Positions 24,354-33,956 of a stretch of 64,000 nucleotides of DNA are shown one piece after another. Within the stretch, counting starts at the first letter, position 1, and the number at the start of each line of letters is the position of its first letter. Below the pieces are notes generated by a model that saw only the letters and a list, made by a program, of their open reading frames with translations, did no database searches and was not told where the DNA came from. This DNA is from Virgibacillus halotolerans (lineage in GTDB: Bacteria > Bacillota > Bacilli > Bacillales > Amphibacillaceae), in contig NZ_JAFBEA010000008.1 of the NCBI RefSeq assembly GCF_016908515.1, positions 103,472-167,471 on the forward strand, written 5' to 3'. The position numbers and the translations under genes were made by a program.

Positions 24354-25649
24354 ATGAATCCTTCGATTTATGTTACACAAAACAGTTCCTTAATAGATAC
24401 ATCACTGGAAATCCTTATCACTAATCTTCCGCCATGTGAGATTGTAACGCTAAAAGCCGAAATGTGTGACAACCTAGGTACTAATTGGGAGTCCTTTGCG
24501 GAGTTTATGTCTGATAGCAAGGGGGAAATTAATTTAACAACTGCACAGCCTATATCAGGAACCTATTTTTCTCCTGATGTAACGGGACTTTTTTGGTCAA
24601 TGATTCCTATATCAAATGATAAACCAAAGAGGAAAACTCCTTTAAAGCCATTGAAGACAAAACTAATTCTAGTAAGAGAGCAAGAGGTCTTGGCAGTCAC
24701 TTCCGTCATTCGTCATGTGGTTTCCCCTAAAATGGATAGGTTTCCTATACGTGAACAAGGGCTGGTTGGAACATTCTTTTGCCATTCTGAGAGCGAGTCA
24801 CTCCCCACCATTATTGTATTAGGGGGATCTGAAGGTGGATTGCGAGAGGGCAATGCAGCATTGTTGGCTTCATATGGATTTAATACGTTAGCTTTGGCTT
24901 ATTTCGGCATTGAAAATTTACCAAAAGAGCTAGTAAATATCCCCTTAGATTATATTGAAAAAGCAATAGGTTGGTTAAGCGATAATCCAAATGTAGACTC
25001 TACTAAAATAGGCATATTCGGAACTTCTAAAGGTGGTGAACTAGCGCTTTTAAGTGCCTCAATGTTTCCTTCGATCAAGGCAGTTGTAGGTTATGTACCT
25101 AGTGGAGTTGTTTACCCAGGAATCAGCCAATCAGCACATGGAGTATCTTCATGGCAATTTAAAGGGGAATCGTTACCATTTGCTTATGGTGAGGTACCAA
25201 AAGAAGTTGTTAGGGAATTTAATGAGACAATGCATATAGGGAAACCAATATCTTGGCGGAAAACCTACCAATATTGGGCAATGGGTGAGAAACATGCTGA
25301 GATTAAAGTCGAAGATATCCATGGTCCTATTCTCTTGATTTCAGGAGGCGATGACCAGTTATGGCCAGCTGATTTGTTGTCTGAAAAAGTGATAACCCGT
25401 TTGAAAGAACACAACCATCCATATTACTATGAACATATCAATTTTCCTAAGGCAGGACACTCTTTTGTAGCTCCTGGATTACCAACCACACAATCTGTCG
25501 TGTCCCCCTTTGGGAAAGGAATGAAATTATTACTTGGAGGAAATCCGAAAGATAACTCACAGGCACAATTTGATGCGTGGCAAAGCGTGAAAGTTTTCTT
25601 TACTAAATACTTACCCACTACTCAGATTGATCCATCTAAGTTCAATTAA
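24354..25649 (+). CDS. Acyl-CoA thioesterase/BAAT family alpha-beta hydrolase
   Basis: A 431-residue two-domain enzyme. The N-terminal beta domain (about 1-135) has LPPCEIVTLKAEMCDNLG and TGLFWSM, as in acyl-CoA thioester hydrolase/bile-acid-CoA N-acyltransferase proteins. The C-terminal alpha/beta hydrolase domain has its nucleophile in GIFGTSKGGELALL, the acid in GGDDQLWPA and the His in KAGHSFVAPG. It should hydrolyse or transfer acyl groups from CoA in the cytoplasm. ATG after AAGGGGG. A repeat copy (ATTAACGGGCGAGATT) follows the stop codon. Confidence 0.92.
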   Translation: MNPSIYVTQNSSLIDTSLEILITNLPPCEIVTLKAEMCDNLGTNWESFAEFMSDSKGEINLTTAQPISGTYFSPDVTGLFWSMIPISNDKPKRKTPLKPLKTKLILVREQEVLAVTSVIRHVVSPKMDRFPIREQGLVGTFFCHSESESLPTIIVLGGSEGGLREGNAALLASYGFNTLALAYFGIENLPKELVNIPLDYIEKAIGWLSDNPNVDSTKIGIFGTSKGGELALLSASMFPSIKAVVGYVPSGVVYPGISQSAHGVSSWQFKGESLPFAYGEVPKEVVREFNETMHIGKPISWRKTYQYWAMGEKHAEIKVEDIHGPILLISGGDDQLWPADLLSEKVITRLKEHNHPYYYEHINFPKAGHSFVAPGLPTTQSVVSPFGKGMKLLLGGNPKDNSQAQFDAWQSVKVFFTKYLPTTQIDPSKFN

Positions 25650-25704
25650 CGGGCGAGATTATGGAAAAATTAGATATAAAAAAGCCTGAAAAAAATCAGC
25701 CCTT

Positions 25705-26316
25705 TTATTTCATTATATAAAGGTATTCCTCTTCTTCTTGCTTACTCAATACACGTGTTGCTTTTCCGATGGAATCATCTGATTCTTCGCCACCTCGCAT
25801 TTCCCAGATAACATTATGATCTTTATCTGCAGTTGAAAAATCTCCAGCATCCCATTTTGTTAATATATCTTTATAAGTTTCCTTATCTGATAAGTTACTT
25901 GCCTCTTCTAGACCTTTCAGAAGCCACTTTATCCGTTTTTCATGTATTTCATAAAAACCCCATTTTTCTTCGGCTTCCACTTTCTGATGCGACATTGCGT
26001 GAATGTATAACCTGATATCGTCATCTGTTAAATCCTCTTTTTTAAGATTATCCCCGAATGGATTTACGCCTTCCTCTTTATACATTTGAAACCTTTTTTC
26101 TGTTGCAAGCCCATTGTTACGTTCAGCGTTTTCCCCGGCTTTATCTGGTTTATTTTCGTTATTAGCTTCATCAATATAATTATCTTTATCCTGCTCCTGC
26201 TGGTCCACCGTTTTCTGCTTCGTATTGTTTCCCTGTTCGTTAAATTGATCATTTAATATAAAAAAACCGAAAATACCGAGAATGAGAACGAACGTAAAGA
26301 TAATAACTTTCTTCAA
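25705..26316 (-). CDS. DUF6241-like exported or anchored protein
   Basis: A 203-residue protein with an N-terminal hydrophobic helix (VIIFTFVLILGIFGFFIL), then a polar linker (about 25-75). A conserved domain follows with DDDIRLYIHAMSHQKV, KWGFYEIHEKRIKWLL, ILTKWDAGDFSTADKDHN and VLSKQEEEEYL. This pattern matches what is known of DUF6241 proteins of bacilli, which have no assigned role. TTG start 6 bases after GAGGTGG. Confidence 0.75.
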   Translation of the reverse strand: MKKVIIFTFVLILGIFGFFILNDQFNEQGNNTKQKTVDQQEQDKDNYIDEANNENKPDKAGENAERNNGLATEKRFQMYKEEGVNPFGDNLKKEDLTDDDIRLYIHAMSHQKVEAEEKWGFYEIHEKRIKWLLKGLEEASNLSDKETYKDILTKWDAGDFSTADKDHNVIWEMRGGEESDDSIGKATRVLSKQEEEEYLYIMK

Positions 26317-26763
26317 TTATATCCACCTCGCCATTAATATTCGCATTATACATTATTTTATATATGATTAAAACAAATTTTGAATTGTTTTTCCAGCTGT
26401 TTTACCTGCTATCCTTCTACCAATTCGTCGCGTATCCTGTGAGAATAACAACTGGATTGGATAATGAAAAGGGAGTGATTAAACCCTTATTGAATAAGAG
26501 GTTGAAGGAATATTAAGAAAAAGCTAACTGAATCACTACTGAATCCAACCAGCATTGTATTGTTTTTAATTGGAAACCTACCGTATGATTGGTGGTGGAA
26601 GTCAATCTAATCAGCATTGGGGTATTCTTTTTTTTCTCCCCATTCTTTACCAACCATTTGACAGTTGATATCGACTTTTTAGAAATGGGTGGACTTTAAA
26701 ACAGGGAGATATTGGTTTAAATATTAACTACCCTTACTTTAAGTTATACAGTATTTCTATGGT
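26317..26763. other. Intergenic stretch, no intact gene
   Basis: AT-rich, with several short broken frames. A plus-strand stretch near 26530-26600 reads like a membrane helix (SIVLFLIGNLPYDWWW) but has no start or end. Nothing can be supported. Confidence 0.5.
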
Positions 26764-27471
26764 TTATTTTTGAAATCTCCTTGCTAACTTTAAGAACAAA
26801 TACAAAAGTAATAGTGCGTAAATTATTACCCAAATAAATGGAAAAAAGGAAAGATCCAAAACATTGTCACCATCCCAATTAATTAGTGGTGTTTGTGTAA
26901 TGGTTGCTGGGGGAATTATCCAAACGATGCCTTTAAGATATGATGGCAGGGCATCATAGATTCCTAGAGCAGCTATAGAAATGATGATAGTGAGAGCTAG
27001 TCCACCATATGAGTTAACAGCACTTTCCGTTATTATTTTGCTAAAGAAACTTGCAATACAAATTCCTAATATGGATAAAGAAACATGGTTTACAATGGCA
27101 ACTAGTCCTATCGTTAGCGTTACAGATCCATTAAACATAGTAAATAAAATCGGATACACAAAAGCATAAGCAGTAAGTATAATAGAAATTAACAATACAG
27201 TAATTAATTTAGACAGATAATATCTGTTCTCCCCACCAATATGAAGAATCATAAGTTGTCTTTGAACAGGTGGGTCAAGTGATAATACACTAATACACAC
27301 CCATGCAGAAATAATATATAATATTAATGACGTTACAGCATAACTATCGATAATTGGATTCGGTGTATAAGAATAATAGACGAAAATCAAAATAATGAAT
27401 GTTGAGATAGGTGGAAAATACTTATGGGAACGAAGATAATCGTGTAAACTATATTTTATTACGGCCTTCAT
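26764..27471 (-). CDS. ABC transporter permease
   Basis: A 235-residue protein with six hydrophobic helices (about 20-33, 44-62, 88-110, 118-140, 150-170 and 205-228). It fits an ABC-2 type permease. Its ATG overlaps the TGA of the ATPase gene by 4 bp, so the two are translationally coupled and form one exporter. The substrate is unknown; no regulator or peptide gene lies beside it. Confidence 0.85.
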   Translation of the reverse strand: MKAVIKYSLHDYLRSHKYFPPISTFIILIFVYYSYTPNPIIDSYAVTSLILYIISAWVCISVLSLDPPVQRQLMILHIGGENRYYLSKLITVLLISIILTAYAFVYPILFTMFNGSVTLTIGLVAIVNHVSLSILGICIASFFSKIITESAVNSYGGLALTIIISIAALGIYDALPSYLKGIVWIIPPATITQTPLINWDGDNVLDLSFFPFIWVIIYALLLLYLFLKLARRFQK

Positions 27472-28319
27472 ATCATTCTCTCCATATCATCATCTAATTT
27501 TACTGTTGATACAGCCTCAATACTCCCTTTTAATTGTAAAACTCTTGATAGAACAACATCACTCTCTTTTACTGGAACATAAAGTGATAGTTGTTTGTCC
27601 TTTTCTTCTACTTGAAGTATCTCTTCCCAACCTTTAACCAGTGACTTCTCTACATTTCTCACTACTAGTAATTTGATAGTTTCTTTTTTAATAGATTCTA
27701 TCTCTGAAATATTTCCATGATCTAAATAAAAAGTGTTTTCTACTATTGATTCAAAAATGTTAGATTCATGATAAGTTAATAATATGGTGCTTCCTTGCTG
27801 CTTCAATTCTCCTATGATTTTCACTAACGCTTCCTGTGCTTCGGAATCAAGACCAGCTAAAGGCTCGTCCAAAATTAATAGGTTGGGATTCTGCAGGATA
27901 GCCTGTATAAGTCCAACTTTTTGAATACTACCTTTTGATAATTCCATGATTCGTTGATTCTTCAGTCCATCTAGTTGGAAGCGATGTAATAAATCATCAA
28001 TTTTTTGAATTAGATACCCCTTTGAATTTCCACTCATCCTTCCCATGTAAAGTAAATATTCACTTGGGGTAAATCGAATGTTTTTAGGAAACCTTTCGGG
28101 TACATATCCAATTTTAATATTTTTGTTAGGATAATTGACCTTTCCTGAACTTGGTCGTTCGATACCCGCTATCATTCGTAATAAGGTGCTTTTTCCAGTC
28201 CCATTTCCACCTAGAATTGCTAAGATTTGTTTTTTGTTGATGGTAAGTGAAATATTGCGTAAAACATTTTTATTCGTATAGACTTTACTTATATTTTTAA
28301 GTTCAACAAGTTTGTCCAT
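27468..28319 (-). CDS. ABC transporter ATP-binding protein
   Basis: A 283-residue ATPase. Walker A is GGNGTGKSTLL near residue 37, the signature LSKGSIQKVGL is near 136, Walker B is LLILDEPLAGLD near 157 and the switch His is in LLTYHES. The C-terminal 80 residues are a helper domain seen in ABC-2 exporters. It energises the permease encoded by the overlapping next gene. ATG at 28319 follows GGGGAG; an earlier ATG at 28331 overlaps that site. Confidence 0.93.
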   Translation of the reverse strand: MDKLVELKNISKVYTNKNVLRNISLTINKKQILAILGGNGTGKSTLLRMIAGIERPSSGKVNYPNKNIKIGYVPERFPKNIRFTPSEYLLYMGRMSGNSKGYLIQKIDDLLHRFQLDGLKNQRIMELSKGSIQKVGLIQAILQNPNLLILDEPLAGLDSEAQEALVKIIGELKQQGSTILLTYHESNIFESIVENTFYLDHGNISEIESIKKETIKLLVVRNVEKSLVKGWEEILQVEEKDKQLSLYVPVKESDVVLSRVLQLKGSIEAVSTVKLDDDMERMI

Positions 28320-28372
28320 AAAACTCCCCATTCTGGTAAAACATAATTATTTATTATCTATTGGTTCGCATG

Positions 28373-28432
28373 TTAAATGAATTCCACACTTGATAACATT
28401 CCTGTTCCACCAACTACTAATGCATGCTTCAT
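28373..28432 (-). pseudogene. N-terminal stub of a short-chain dehydrogenase
   Basis: MKHALVVGGTGMLSSVEFI followed by a stop. The start of an NAD(P)-binding Rossmann fold (VGGTGM) with a good AGGGGAG site 6 bases upstream, but truncated after 19 codons. It resembles the MKHALVVGGTGML start of bacillus SDR proteins. A deletion has removed the rest. Confidence 0.65.
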
Positions 28433-28567
28433 TTATTCTCCCCTGTTGTTTTAAAGTGAATTTAATAAGCTAACCCGCATCGTAATATGAGTACCATTGC
28501 ATATTCTAATCCTTTTTCCAGTACAAGTGGAACACATCTCCCGTCCCCTTGTACTATCAACATGCTT

Positions 28568-29530
28568 TCATCTAAAGTTATCGAGCAATGCACGCACTTC
28601 ATCTGTTGACTCTGTGCTCATCAATTGATTTCGCAATGCACTTGCTCCTTGAAACCCGCGGACATATATCTTAAAAAAGCGACGAAGCGGTTTGAATGGA
28701 CGTGGCTCTAATTCTGTTGAATATTTATCAAAGAGATCCAACTGCAACCTTAAGAGATCTAAAAATTCCTTACTGCTATGGTCTCTCGGTTCTTTTTCAA
28801 AGGCAAATGGATTATTAAAAATGCCACGTCCAATCATAATTCCATCAACACCATATTTGTGAGCAAGCTCCAAACCAGTTTGACGGTCAGGAATGTCCCC
28901 ATTGATTGTCAAAAGTGTATCTGGTGCCACCTGATCACGAAGTTTCTTAATCTCCGGAATCAGTTCCCAATGAGCATCTACTTTGCTCATTTCCTTTTTT
29001 GTACGAAGATGAATGGATAGATTAGCAATGTCTTGTTTCAATATGTGTGTTAGCCAGTCGTGCCATTCGTCTACATTAGTGTAACCAAGCCTTGTCTTTA
29101 CACTTACTGGCAAACCTCCTGCTTTTGCTGCCTGTATGATATCTGCTGCAACTTCTGGACGACGGATAAGACCGCATCCCTTCCCTTTTGTGGCCACATT
29201 AGGTACAGGACAGCCCATATTGATATCCACACCCCGATAACCTTGTTTTGCCATACCAATACTCATTTGCCGAAAATATTCGGGCTTATCCCCCCATATA
29301 TGGGCCACGATTGGTTGTTCATCCTCTGTAAAAGTCAACCGCCCGCGCACACTATAGATTCCCTCTGGGTGACAATAACTCTCTGTGTTTGTAAACTCTG
29401 TAAAAAACACATCAGGTCTTCCTGCTTCACTCACTACATGACGAAAAACAACATCCGTCACATCTTCCATTGGTGCCAGTATAAAAAACGGTCGTGGTAA
29501 ATCACGCCAAAAATTATCTTTCATTTTCAA
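28568..29530 (-). CDS. dus: tRNA-dihydrouridine synthase (Dus)
   Basis: A 320-residue FMN enzyme that reduces uridines in tRNA D-loops. The TIM-barrel signatures are [13 protein letters not shown], the active-site [12 protein letters not shown] with its catalytic Cys, [15 protein letters not shown] (usual His-x-R), INGDIPD and DGIMIGRG. The C-terminal helical domain has [16 protein letters not shown] at 29530, 8 bases after GAGAGG, is the better spaced start; ATG lies two codons in. A plausible hairpin (GGGACATCAGG/CCCTGTCCC, 29553-29576) precedes the gene. Confidence 0.93.
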   Translation of the reverse strand: MKMKDNFWRDLPRPFFILAPMEDVTDVVFRHVVSEAGRPDVFFTEFTNTESYCHPEGIYSVRGRLTFTEDEQPIVAHIWGDKPEYFRQMSIGMAKQGYRGVDINMGCPVPNVATKGKGCGLIRRPEVAADIIQAAKAGGLPVSVKTRLGYTNVDEWHDWLTHILKQDIANLSIHLRTKKEMSKVDAHWELIPEIKKLRDQVAPDTLLTINGDIPDRQTGLELAHKYGVDGIMIGRGIFNNPFAFEKEPRDHSSKEFLDLLRLQLDLFDKYSTELEPRPFKPLRRFFKIYVRGFQGASALRNQLMSTESTDEVRALLDNFR

Positions 29531-29743
29531 ATTCGAATCCTCTCATTATGGGACATCAGGTGAAACCCCTGTCCCCAAAATAAAAAGCAAGATATCCCTG
29601 CTTCTACTATATTTATACCATGTTTAAGCACTTTTTATCAAACTGATTGGCAATGTTTATTTTGACTAGGGCGTCGTTAACTGCATATCTCCTCGCTTTA
29701 AAATAGCATTATATTCTATAAAAATTATTGTGTTTTTAAACAA

Positions 29744-29777
29744 AAACAAGACGACCAATTAATGATCGCCTTGTTTA
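29744..29777 (-). terminator. Rho-independent terminator of cwlJ
   Basis: On the minus strand AAGGCGA and TCGTCTT close a hairpin followed by GTTTTTGTTT, about 50 bp after the stop. It is nearly the same sequence as the terminator at 391-424. Confidence 0.7.
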
Positions 29778-29824
29778 ACTCTATATCAGTTAGTTCAATT
29801 CAGATGCCTCTAAGAGCAAACTTA

Positions 29825-30265
29825 TCATCCGTAATAAACACTGTCACATGTTCCAGGCGCTGGTTCATAAAAACAATGTTGTTTAAATTGACCAGTAAGC
29901 GGTTGGTCATACCATGTTGGGGGACACGGAGCATATGGATTGAAGTACCAAAGAGCATATTGCGCTGGGTGATCTCTCCAAGATTCCAAGTTCTTTCTTG
30001 CTAATCTCTTTTCAGACTCTCTTGCTCTTTGATAAAATACATTGCCTTTTTGCACGGCTTCAAAAGAGTAATTTCCTCCTTGTACTTGAAAAATAACTTG
30101 TTCAATTGTTCTCAAATCATTAAAGTCAGGGCAATCTGCTATAGCACGGTTAACAATTACATTGCCAACATATAGCATTCCTTGTTTTCCTTCGCCTTCA
30201 GCTTCCGCCCTCATCATCCTTGCCATCAAGTCAACGTCTGCTTCTCGGTAAGCTACTCTTGCCAT
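29825..30265 (-). CDS. cwlJ: Spore cortex-lytic hydrolase CwlJ
   Basis: A 146-residue Hydrolase_2 domain protein that matches CwlJ of B. subtilis in length and sequence. Seen: ADVDLMARMMRAEAEGEGKQ with the catalytic Glu, GMLYVGNVIVNRAIADCPDF, YQRARESEKRLARKN and LWYFNPYAPCPPTWYDQPLT. CwlJ sits in the spore coat and breaks cortex peptidoglycan during germination when activated by calcium-dipicolinate. It needs GerQ in B. subtilis; gerQ is not next to it here. ATG after GGAGGTG. This gene marks the organism as a spore former. Confidence 0.95.
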   Translation of the reverse strand: MARVAYREADVDLMARMMRAEAEGEGKQGMLYVGNVIVNRAIADCPDFNDLRTIEQVIFQVQGGNYSFEAVQKGNVFYQRARESEKRLARKNLESWRDHPAQYALWYFNPYAPCPPTWYDQPLTGQFKQHCFYEPAPGTCDSVYYG

Positions 30266-30364
30266 TTTCTCACCTCCAAAATATACTATGAAAAAATGGC
30301 TGCATTTATGTCCTTGTTTATGATTACTGTCAAAACGATCATTAAAGGAGGAATTTACTTATAT

Positions 30365-31420
30365 TTATTGCTTGTCTTCCAAAAAACGAACCAGCGTGTC
30401 CGTAAACTCTTTTGGTTTATCGTAATGGATATCATGTCCAGGGGTATCAATATCAATTCTTATTCCACATTCTAATAACTCTACTACTCGATCAGCATCC
30501 TCATCTGATAACGCAGCAACCAATAAGTTACCATCATAAGTAGTATTTGCTTTTAAGAACACTGTGGGGCTTTTAATCTTTGACAAAACTTCTGCCTGAT
30601 TATAACCTTCAAACCATGTGTTATCATAAAATGTTTCTCCAAATTTGCGATCAAATGGATATGTTTCAGCTTCAAACATTCGATTGATTTGTGGAGGCAA
30701 ATAAACTAAATGTACTGGCTCATTTGGATGTTTTTCATGATAGCTAATAGCATCCTTCGAAAATTTGTTCCAAAGAAAATCTCCAAACATATTTCTCCAG
30801 TAACTGTTTTTCAAGGAATATACGAAGTAATCTTTTACTTCGTCTTGATTCTTAAAGTCTTCATACATTTGAAACCCATATACCCAAACATAAGTGTTTT
30901 CCCGTCTATCTAGTTCAGTTGAGAAGAAAGGCGAATCTTCAATCACAGTACCTAGTACAAGTTCCCGATAATGTGCCGCCATCCATGCTGCAATCATGCC
31001 TCCTGATGAATGACCAGATACAACTGTTTTCTCACCAATTTCCACCTCAATAAATTCGGCGAAATCCGCTGCCATTACCTTAGCTTTATACTTCTCAGGA
31101 TTCCAATCAGATTCACCATGTCCATGGCAATCCACAGCGTAAACATGATAATGCTTTGATAATCCAGGCAACACCTTTGCATAATCTTCCCAATTCATAC
31201 CTTGACCATGAATTAATAGTAGTGGTATTTTTCCATTACTTGGACCTTCACCATAGTTTAATATGGTGCCATCTTTTAATTTCATCTGTTTTTCAGTAAA
31301 TCCTGCCTTGTACATCTCTTTTAATGGTTTTTTTATATAAGTTATATTCGTGTAAAAATAAGAGCATACCAATAACGCTATGATCAAAGTTATAATACCG
31401 GTAATTACCACTTTCTTCAT
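30365..31420 (-). CDS. Membrane-anchored alpha/beta hydrolase
   Basis: A 351-residue protein with an N-terminal signal-anchor (VVITGIITLIIALLVCSYF) and an alpha/beta hydrolase fold. The oxyanion region is LLIHGQGMNWEDY, the nucleophile elbow VSGHSSGGMIAAW, and the catalytic His is DTPGHDIHYDKP near the C-terminus. It probably acts outside the membrane on an ester or similar substrate. ATG is close to AGTAGGGG. Monocistronic. Confidence 0.88.
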   Translation of the reverse strand: MKKVVITGIITLIIALLVCSYFYTNITYIKKPLKEMYKAGFTEKQMKLKDGTILNYGEGPSNGKIPLLLIHGQGMNWEDYAKVLPGLSKHYHVYAVDCHGHGESDWNPEKYKAKVMAADFAEFIEVEIGEKTVVSGHSSGGMIAAWMAAHYRELVLGTVIEDSPFFSTELDRRENTYVWVYGFQMYEDFKNQDEVKDYFVYSLKNSYWRNMFGDFLWNKFSKDAISYHEKHPNEPVHLVYLPPQINRMFEAETYPFDRKFGETFYDNTWFEGYNQAEVLSKIKSPTVFLKANTTYDGNLLVAALSDEDADRVVELLECGIRIDIDTPGHDIHYDKPKEFTDTLVRFLEDKQ

Positions 31421-31642
31421 CCCCTACTCTTTTGAAAGGTATGCTGTAAAAAAAACAGAATCGAGTTAAATTGTTTGAACGCTCATTCCAAATTTGACTG
31501 GTCCACCTATTCCTCATCTAATTCGTTTATAGGCATCGAGTTTAATATCGAATCAGCAAATTAGTATGTTAAGTTATTTAATCATCACAAATGGATTATT
31601 AACCTATTACATGTCTAAAAAGAAGGACTGAATCTCTCTATT

Positions 31643-31699
31643 AAGCCTCCGTATCCTAGGCACTCAATACTGTCAATTCAATCCTTATCATCATCGAAA
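31643..31699 (-). repeat. Decayed copy of the yrvL 3' end
   Basis: About 56 bp run parallel to 19971-20026 (CAATCCTTATCATCATCGAAA here, TAATCCTTATCATCATCGAAA there), with some 15 percent mismatches. The shared part encodes the FDDDKD end of the YrvL-like protein plus downstream sequence. No frame is preserved upstream. The rest of 31421-31761 holds nothing else recognisable. Confidence 0.6.
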
Positions 31700-31761
31700 G
31701 TATAGCGTATCTTTTTTTGTAAACAATATGATGATTAAACAATAAATTGAGGAGGACTTGT

Positions 31762-31920
31762 ATGCAAAAAGATCAACAAGCTAAAAAGAATTTGAATTCT
31801 AGTTTGAAACCAGGATTTGCTGGAACAGATGCTAAAAAGGTAAAACAAGAAATTCAGAAAGATGTCAGCGAAGGAAAAGGTGCAATGACTTCCCGAGAAG
31901 CAGGAGCAATGAAAGATTAA
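31762..31920 (+). CDS. Small hydrophilic protein, possibly a small acid-soluble spore protein
   Basis: A 52-codon gene with a strong AGGAGG site 6 bases before ATG and a hairpin terminator just behind it. The protein is MQKDQQAKKNLNSSLKPGFA, then GTDAKKVKQEIQKDVSEGKG and AMTSREAGAMKD. The TDAKKVKQ-x-Q element recalls gamma-type SASPs and the lack of Cys, Trp and Tyr fits spore proteins. The family is not certain. It is a real gene by signals; the spore role is inference. Confidence 0.6.
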   Translation: MQKDQQAKKNLNSSLKPGFAGTDAKKVKQEIQKDVSEGKGAMTSREAGAMKD

Positions 31921-31934
31921 AAACCACTCAAAAC

Positions 31935-31960
31935 GAGAGGATTTAATCTAGTCCTCTCTT
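31935..31960 (+). terminator. Terminator of the small hydrophilic protein gene
   Basis: GAGAGGA and TCCTCTC form a 7-bp stem with a 10-base loop and a short T tail, 14 bp after the stop codon. Confidence 0.6.
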
Positions 31961-32160
31961 GTGGAAGTTGAGTATCACTCTTCCAAGTTAATTTTGGGAG
32001 TGTAAACTGAACTCCCTCAGATAATAAGGATAACACAATATAAATTTACATTGCTAAAGCGCCATTTAGCTTAAGTATATGCTGGTCCGTAGTGAGTATA
32101 ATGGATGCCATTAATCTATTATTCATTAACAAAAACTTTCAACCCCATTTAGGAGACTTT

Positions 32161-33444
32161 TTATATATTTTCATGTTCTAACTGATTCGTCTCACTATGC
32201 TTAAAAAGATTCACATTATCGATATCAGGAAGTTTACGTAAAACGGAACTACTTAACCAAAAAATACTGAAGATAATCATCGAAATACCACAGATCATAA
32301 CTGGGATTTCCGGTGTAAATGTTTCACCTAAAACACCACCAACTAGAGAACCCAAAGGCATTCCTATAGCTGCTGCACTACTTATCAAGGTGATTACCCG
32401 TCCTATATATGCTGTTTCTACCTGTTTCTGTATGGATGAAAATACAAGAATGTTTAGTATCCCAATAGAGATTGCACCTGTACTGAATAAAATCATGGAT
32501 GGTATTAATGGTAAAGTGGAGGTGCCCATCCACATAATACCTGTACCAATAAATGTAATGATAACTAATTTTCCGAAATTGATATGTTTTAGCTTTGGAG
32601 TAATAATCGTACCAATCATTATTCCTAGTGACATGGAAGCCAGATAAAATCCATACGTGGCTTCTATACCATTACCTTTTGCAAGTGAAAATGCAGGTAA
32701 ATTCGTTGTCATGATAACCATTGCAATGTTAATAAAGACGATAGAAAAAATCATTTTAGGAACTAATGAATTTCTAATATAGTTAAAACCCGCTCGAAGA
32801 TCTATAAAATAAAAATTAACAGCAGATCCAATAGACTGAGAACTTTCTCTAGATATATCTGGTTGTTGGAAATTGAAAAATGCATACGAGATGGTTACTA
32901 ATACGAGACAGATAGCAGTAATTGAAATAGCCGGAACCGTACCAATGAATGTTATGATAATACCTGCTCCTGCAATAAAAGCAATATCCATCGATTCACG
33001 AATCGTTTGTAAATAGGCATTCGCTTCAACCACATGATCTTTACCTACAATGATTGGTAATATGGTTGATTCGATTGGATACGTATATTGTGTAAATAAT
33101 GCGGTGATAAATAGCAAAATAATTACATACCAAACATTTAATCCAATCGTGTAGTTTAACAATGGTATTGTGAATAAAATGATCGCTTTGATAAGGTTGC
33201 TATATACCAAACCATTTCTATATTTAGCATAGTTAGCTAATGGGGCAATTAAAAAAGACAATGCACTCGCTGAAGTTATCGCAAAAAATGCAAAACCAGA
33301 ATAGAGCACACTGCCACTCAAATTTAAAACAAGCAACATCCCCGCAACTGAGTAGATACCACTTCCTAGTCCATTAATAAAAACACCTGTCATTAATATT
33401 AAAAAGTTTCTTTCAACCATAAATGGCTTTACTTTTTTCGTCAT
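32161..33444 (-). CDS. MFS transporter
   Basis: A 427-residue protein with about 12 hydrophobic helices. It resembles MFS_3-type exporters (enterobactin exporter-like): LILMTGVFINGLGSGIYSVA at the start, PLANYAKYRNGL after helix 2 and a polar C-terminal tail of about 30 residues. Its start overlaps the stop of the ArsR-type regulator gene by 4 bp, so regulator and pump are co-expressed. The substrate is unknown. Confidence 0.88.
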   Translation of the reverse strand: MTKKVKPFMVERNFLILMTGVFINGLGSGIYSVAGMLLVLNLSGSVLYSGFAFFAITSASALSFLIAPLANYAKYRNGLVYSNLIKAIILFTIPLLNYTIGLNVWYVIILLFITALFTQYTYPIESTILPIIVGKDHVVEANAYLQTIRESMDIAFIAGAGIIITFIGTVPAISITAICLVLVTISYAFFNFQQPDISRESSQSIGSAVNFYFIDLRAGFNYIRNSLVPKMIFSIVFINIAMVIMTTNLPAFSLAKGNGIEATYGFYLASMSLGIMIGTIITPKLKHINFGKLVIITFIGTGIMWMGTSTLPLIPSMILFSTGAISIGILNILVFSSIQKQVETAYIGRVITLISSAAAIGMPLGSLVGGVLGETFTPEIPVMICGISMIIFSIFWLSSSVLRKLPDIDNVNLFKHSETNQLEHENI

Positions 33445-33929
33445 TTCTCCTCCTCCTCATTGGATTCTTTTATAAGAAGTTCTATAGAATATGGTAATTG
33501 TTCCTCACTATCCTTTTCTTTATAAGATAAATGGCCATATTTAAAGAAAAGGTCCTCTAACTCTTCACTTAACTGAGCCACAAGCTTTTTAGACAAATAA
33601 ACATTTGCAGTTTTACCATCAACGTATCCCGGTGGAGATACTTTCTCTGGATTCTTAAATGACGTAGCTTTAGCTCTGTAAAATTTTTCTACAATCCCCT
33701 TTTCAGTATTAACACTTTCAACTTCTAGAATATCGTGCTTTAAAAGCTGTTGAATATGGTAGTAAACAGTTCCAGGGTTTTTTCCCACTAAATCCGCTGC
33801 TTGTTTAGGTGTCATTGGTTGTTCATAAAGCAAAGCTACCAATCTTGATCGCAGAGGATTCGATAGCACTTTTTGTTGTTCCCAATTAACCTCCATAACA
33901 TCATGCTTATGCTTATTTTTCTGGTCCAT
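33441..33929 (-). CDS. ArsR-type winged-helix regulator
   Basis: A 162-residue protein. The DNA-binding part (about 10-75) reads NPLRSRLVALLYEQPMTPKQ then AADLVGKNPGTVYYHIQQLL, as in ArsR/HTH_20 regulators. A C-terminal helical part ends in acidic residues. No metal-binding Cys pair is visible, so it probably senses an organic ligand. ATG at 33929 is best spaced from AAAGGTGAT; ATG at 33932 is possible. It heads an operon with the MFS pump and likely represses itself through the palindromes upstream. Confidence 0.88.
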   Translation of the reverse strand: MDQKNKHKHDVMEVNWEQQKVLSNPLRSRLVALLYEQPMTPKQAADLVGKNPGTVYYHIQQLLKHDILEVESVNTEKGIVEKFYRAKATSFKNPEKVSPPGYVDGKTANVYLSKKLVAQLSEELEDLFFKYGHLSYKEKDSEEQLPYSIELLIKESNEEEEK

Positions 33930-33956
33930 CATTATCACCTTTCTTTAATCACTTTG

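Noticed and set aside
29553..29600. Riboswitch or T-box ahead of dus
   Set aside because: Only a simple hairpin is visible; no T-box sequence or known riboswitch core is present.
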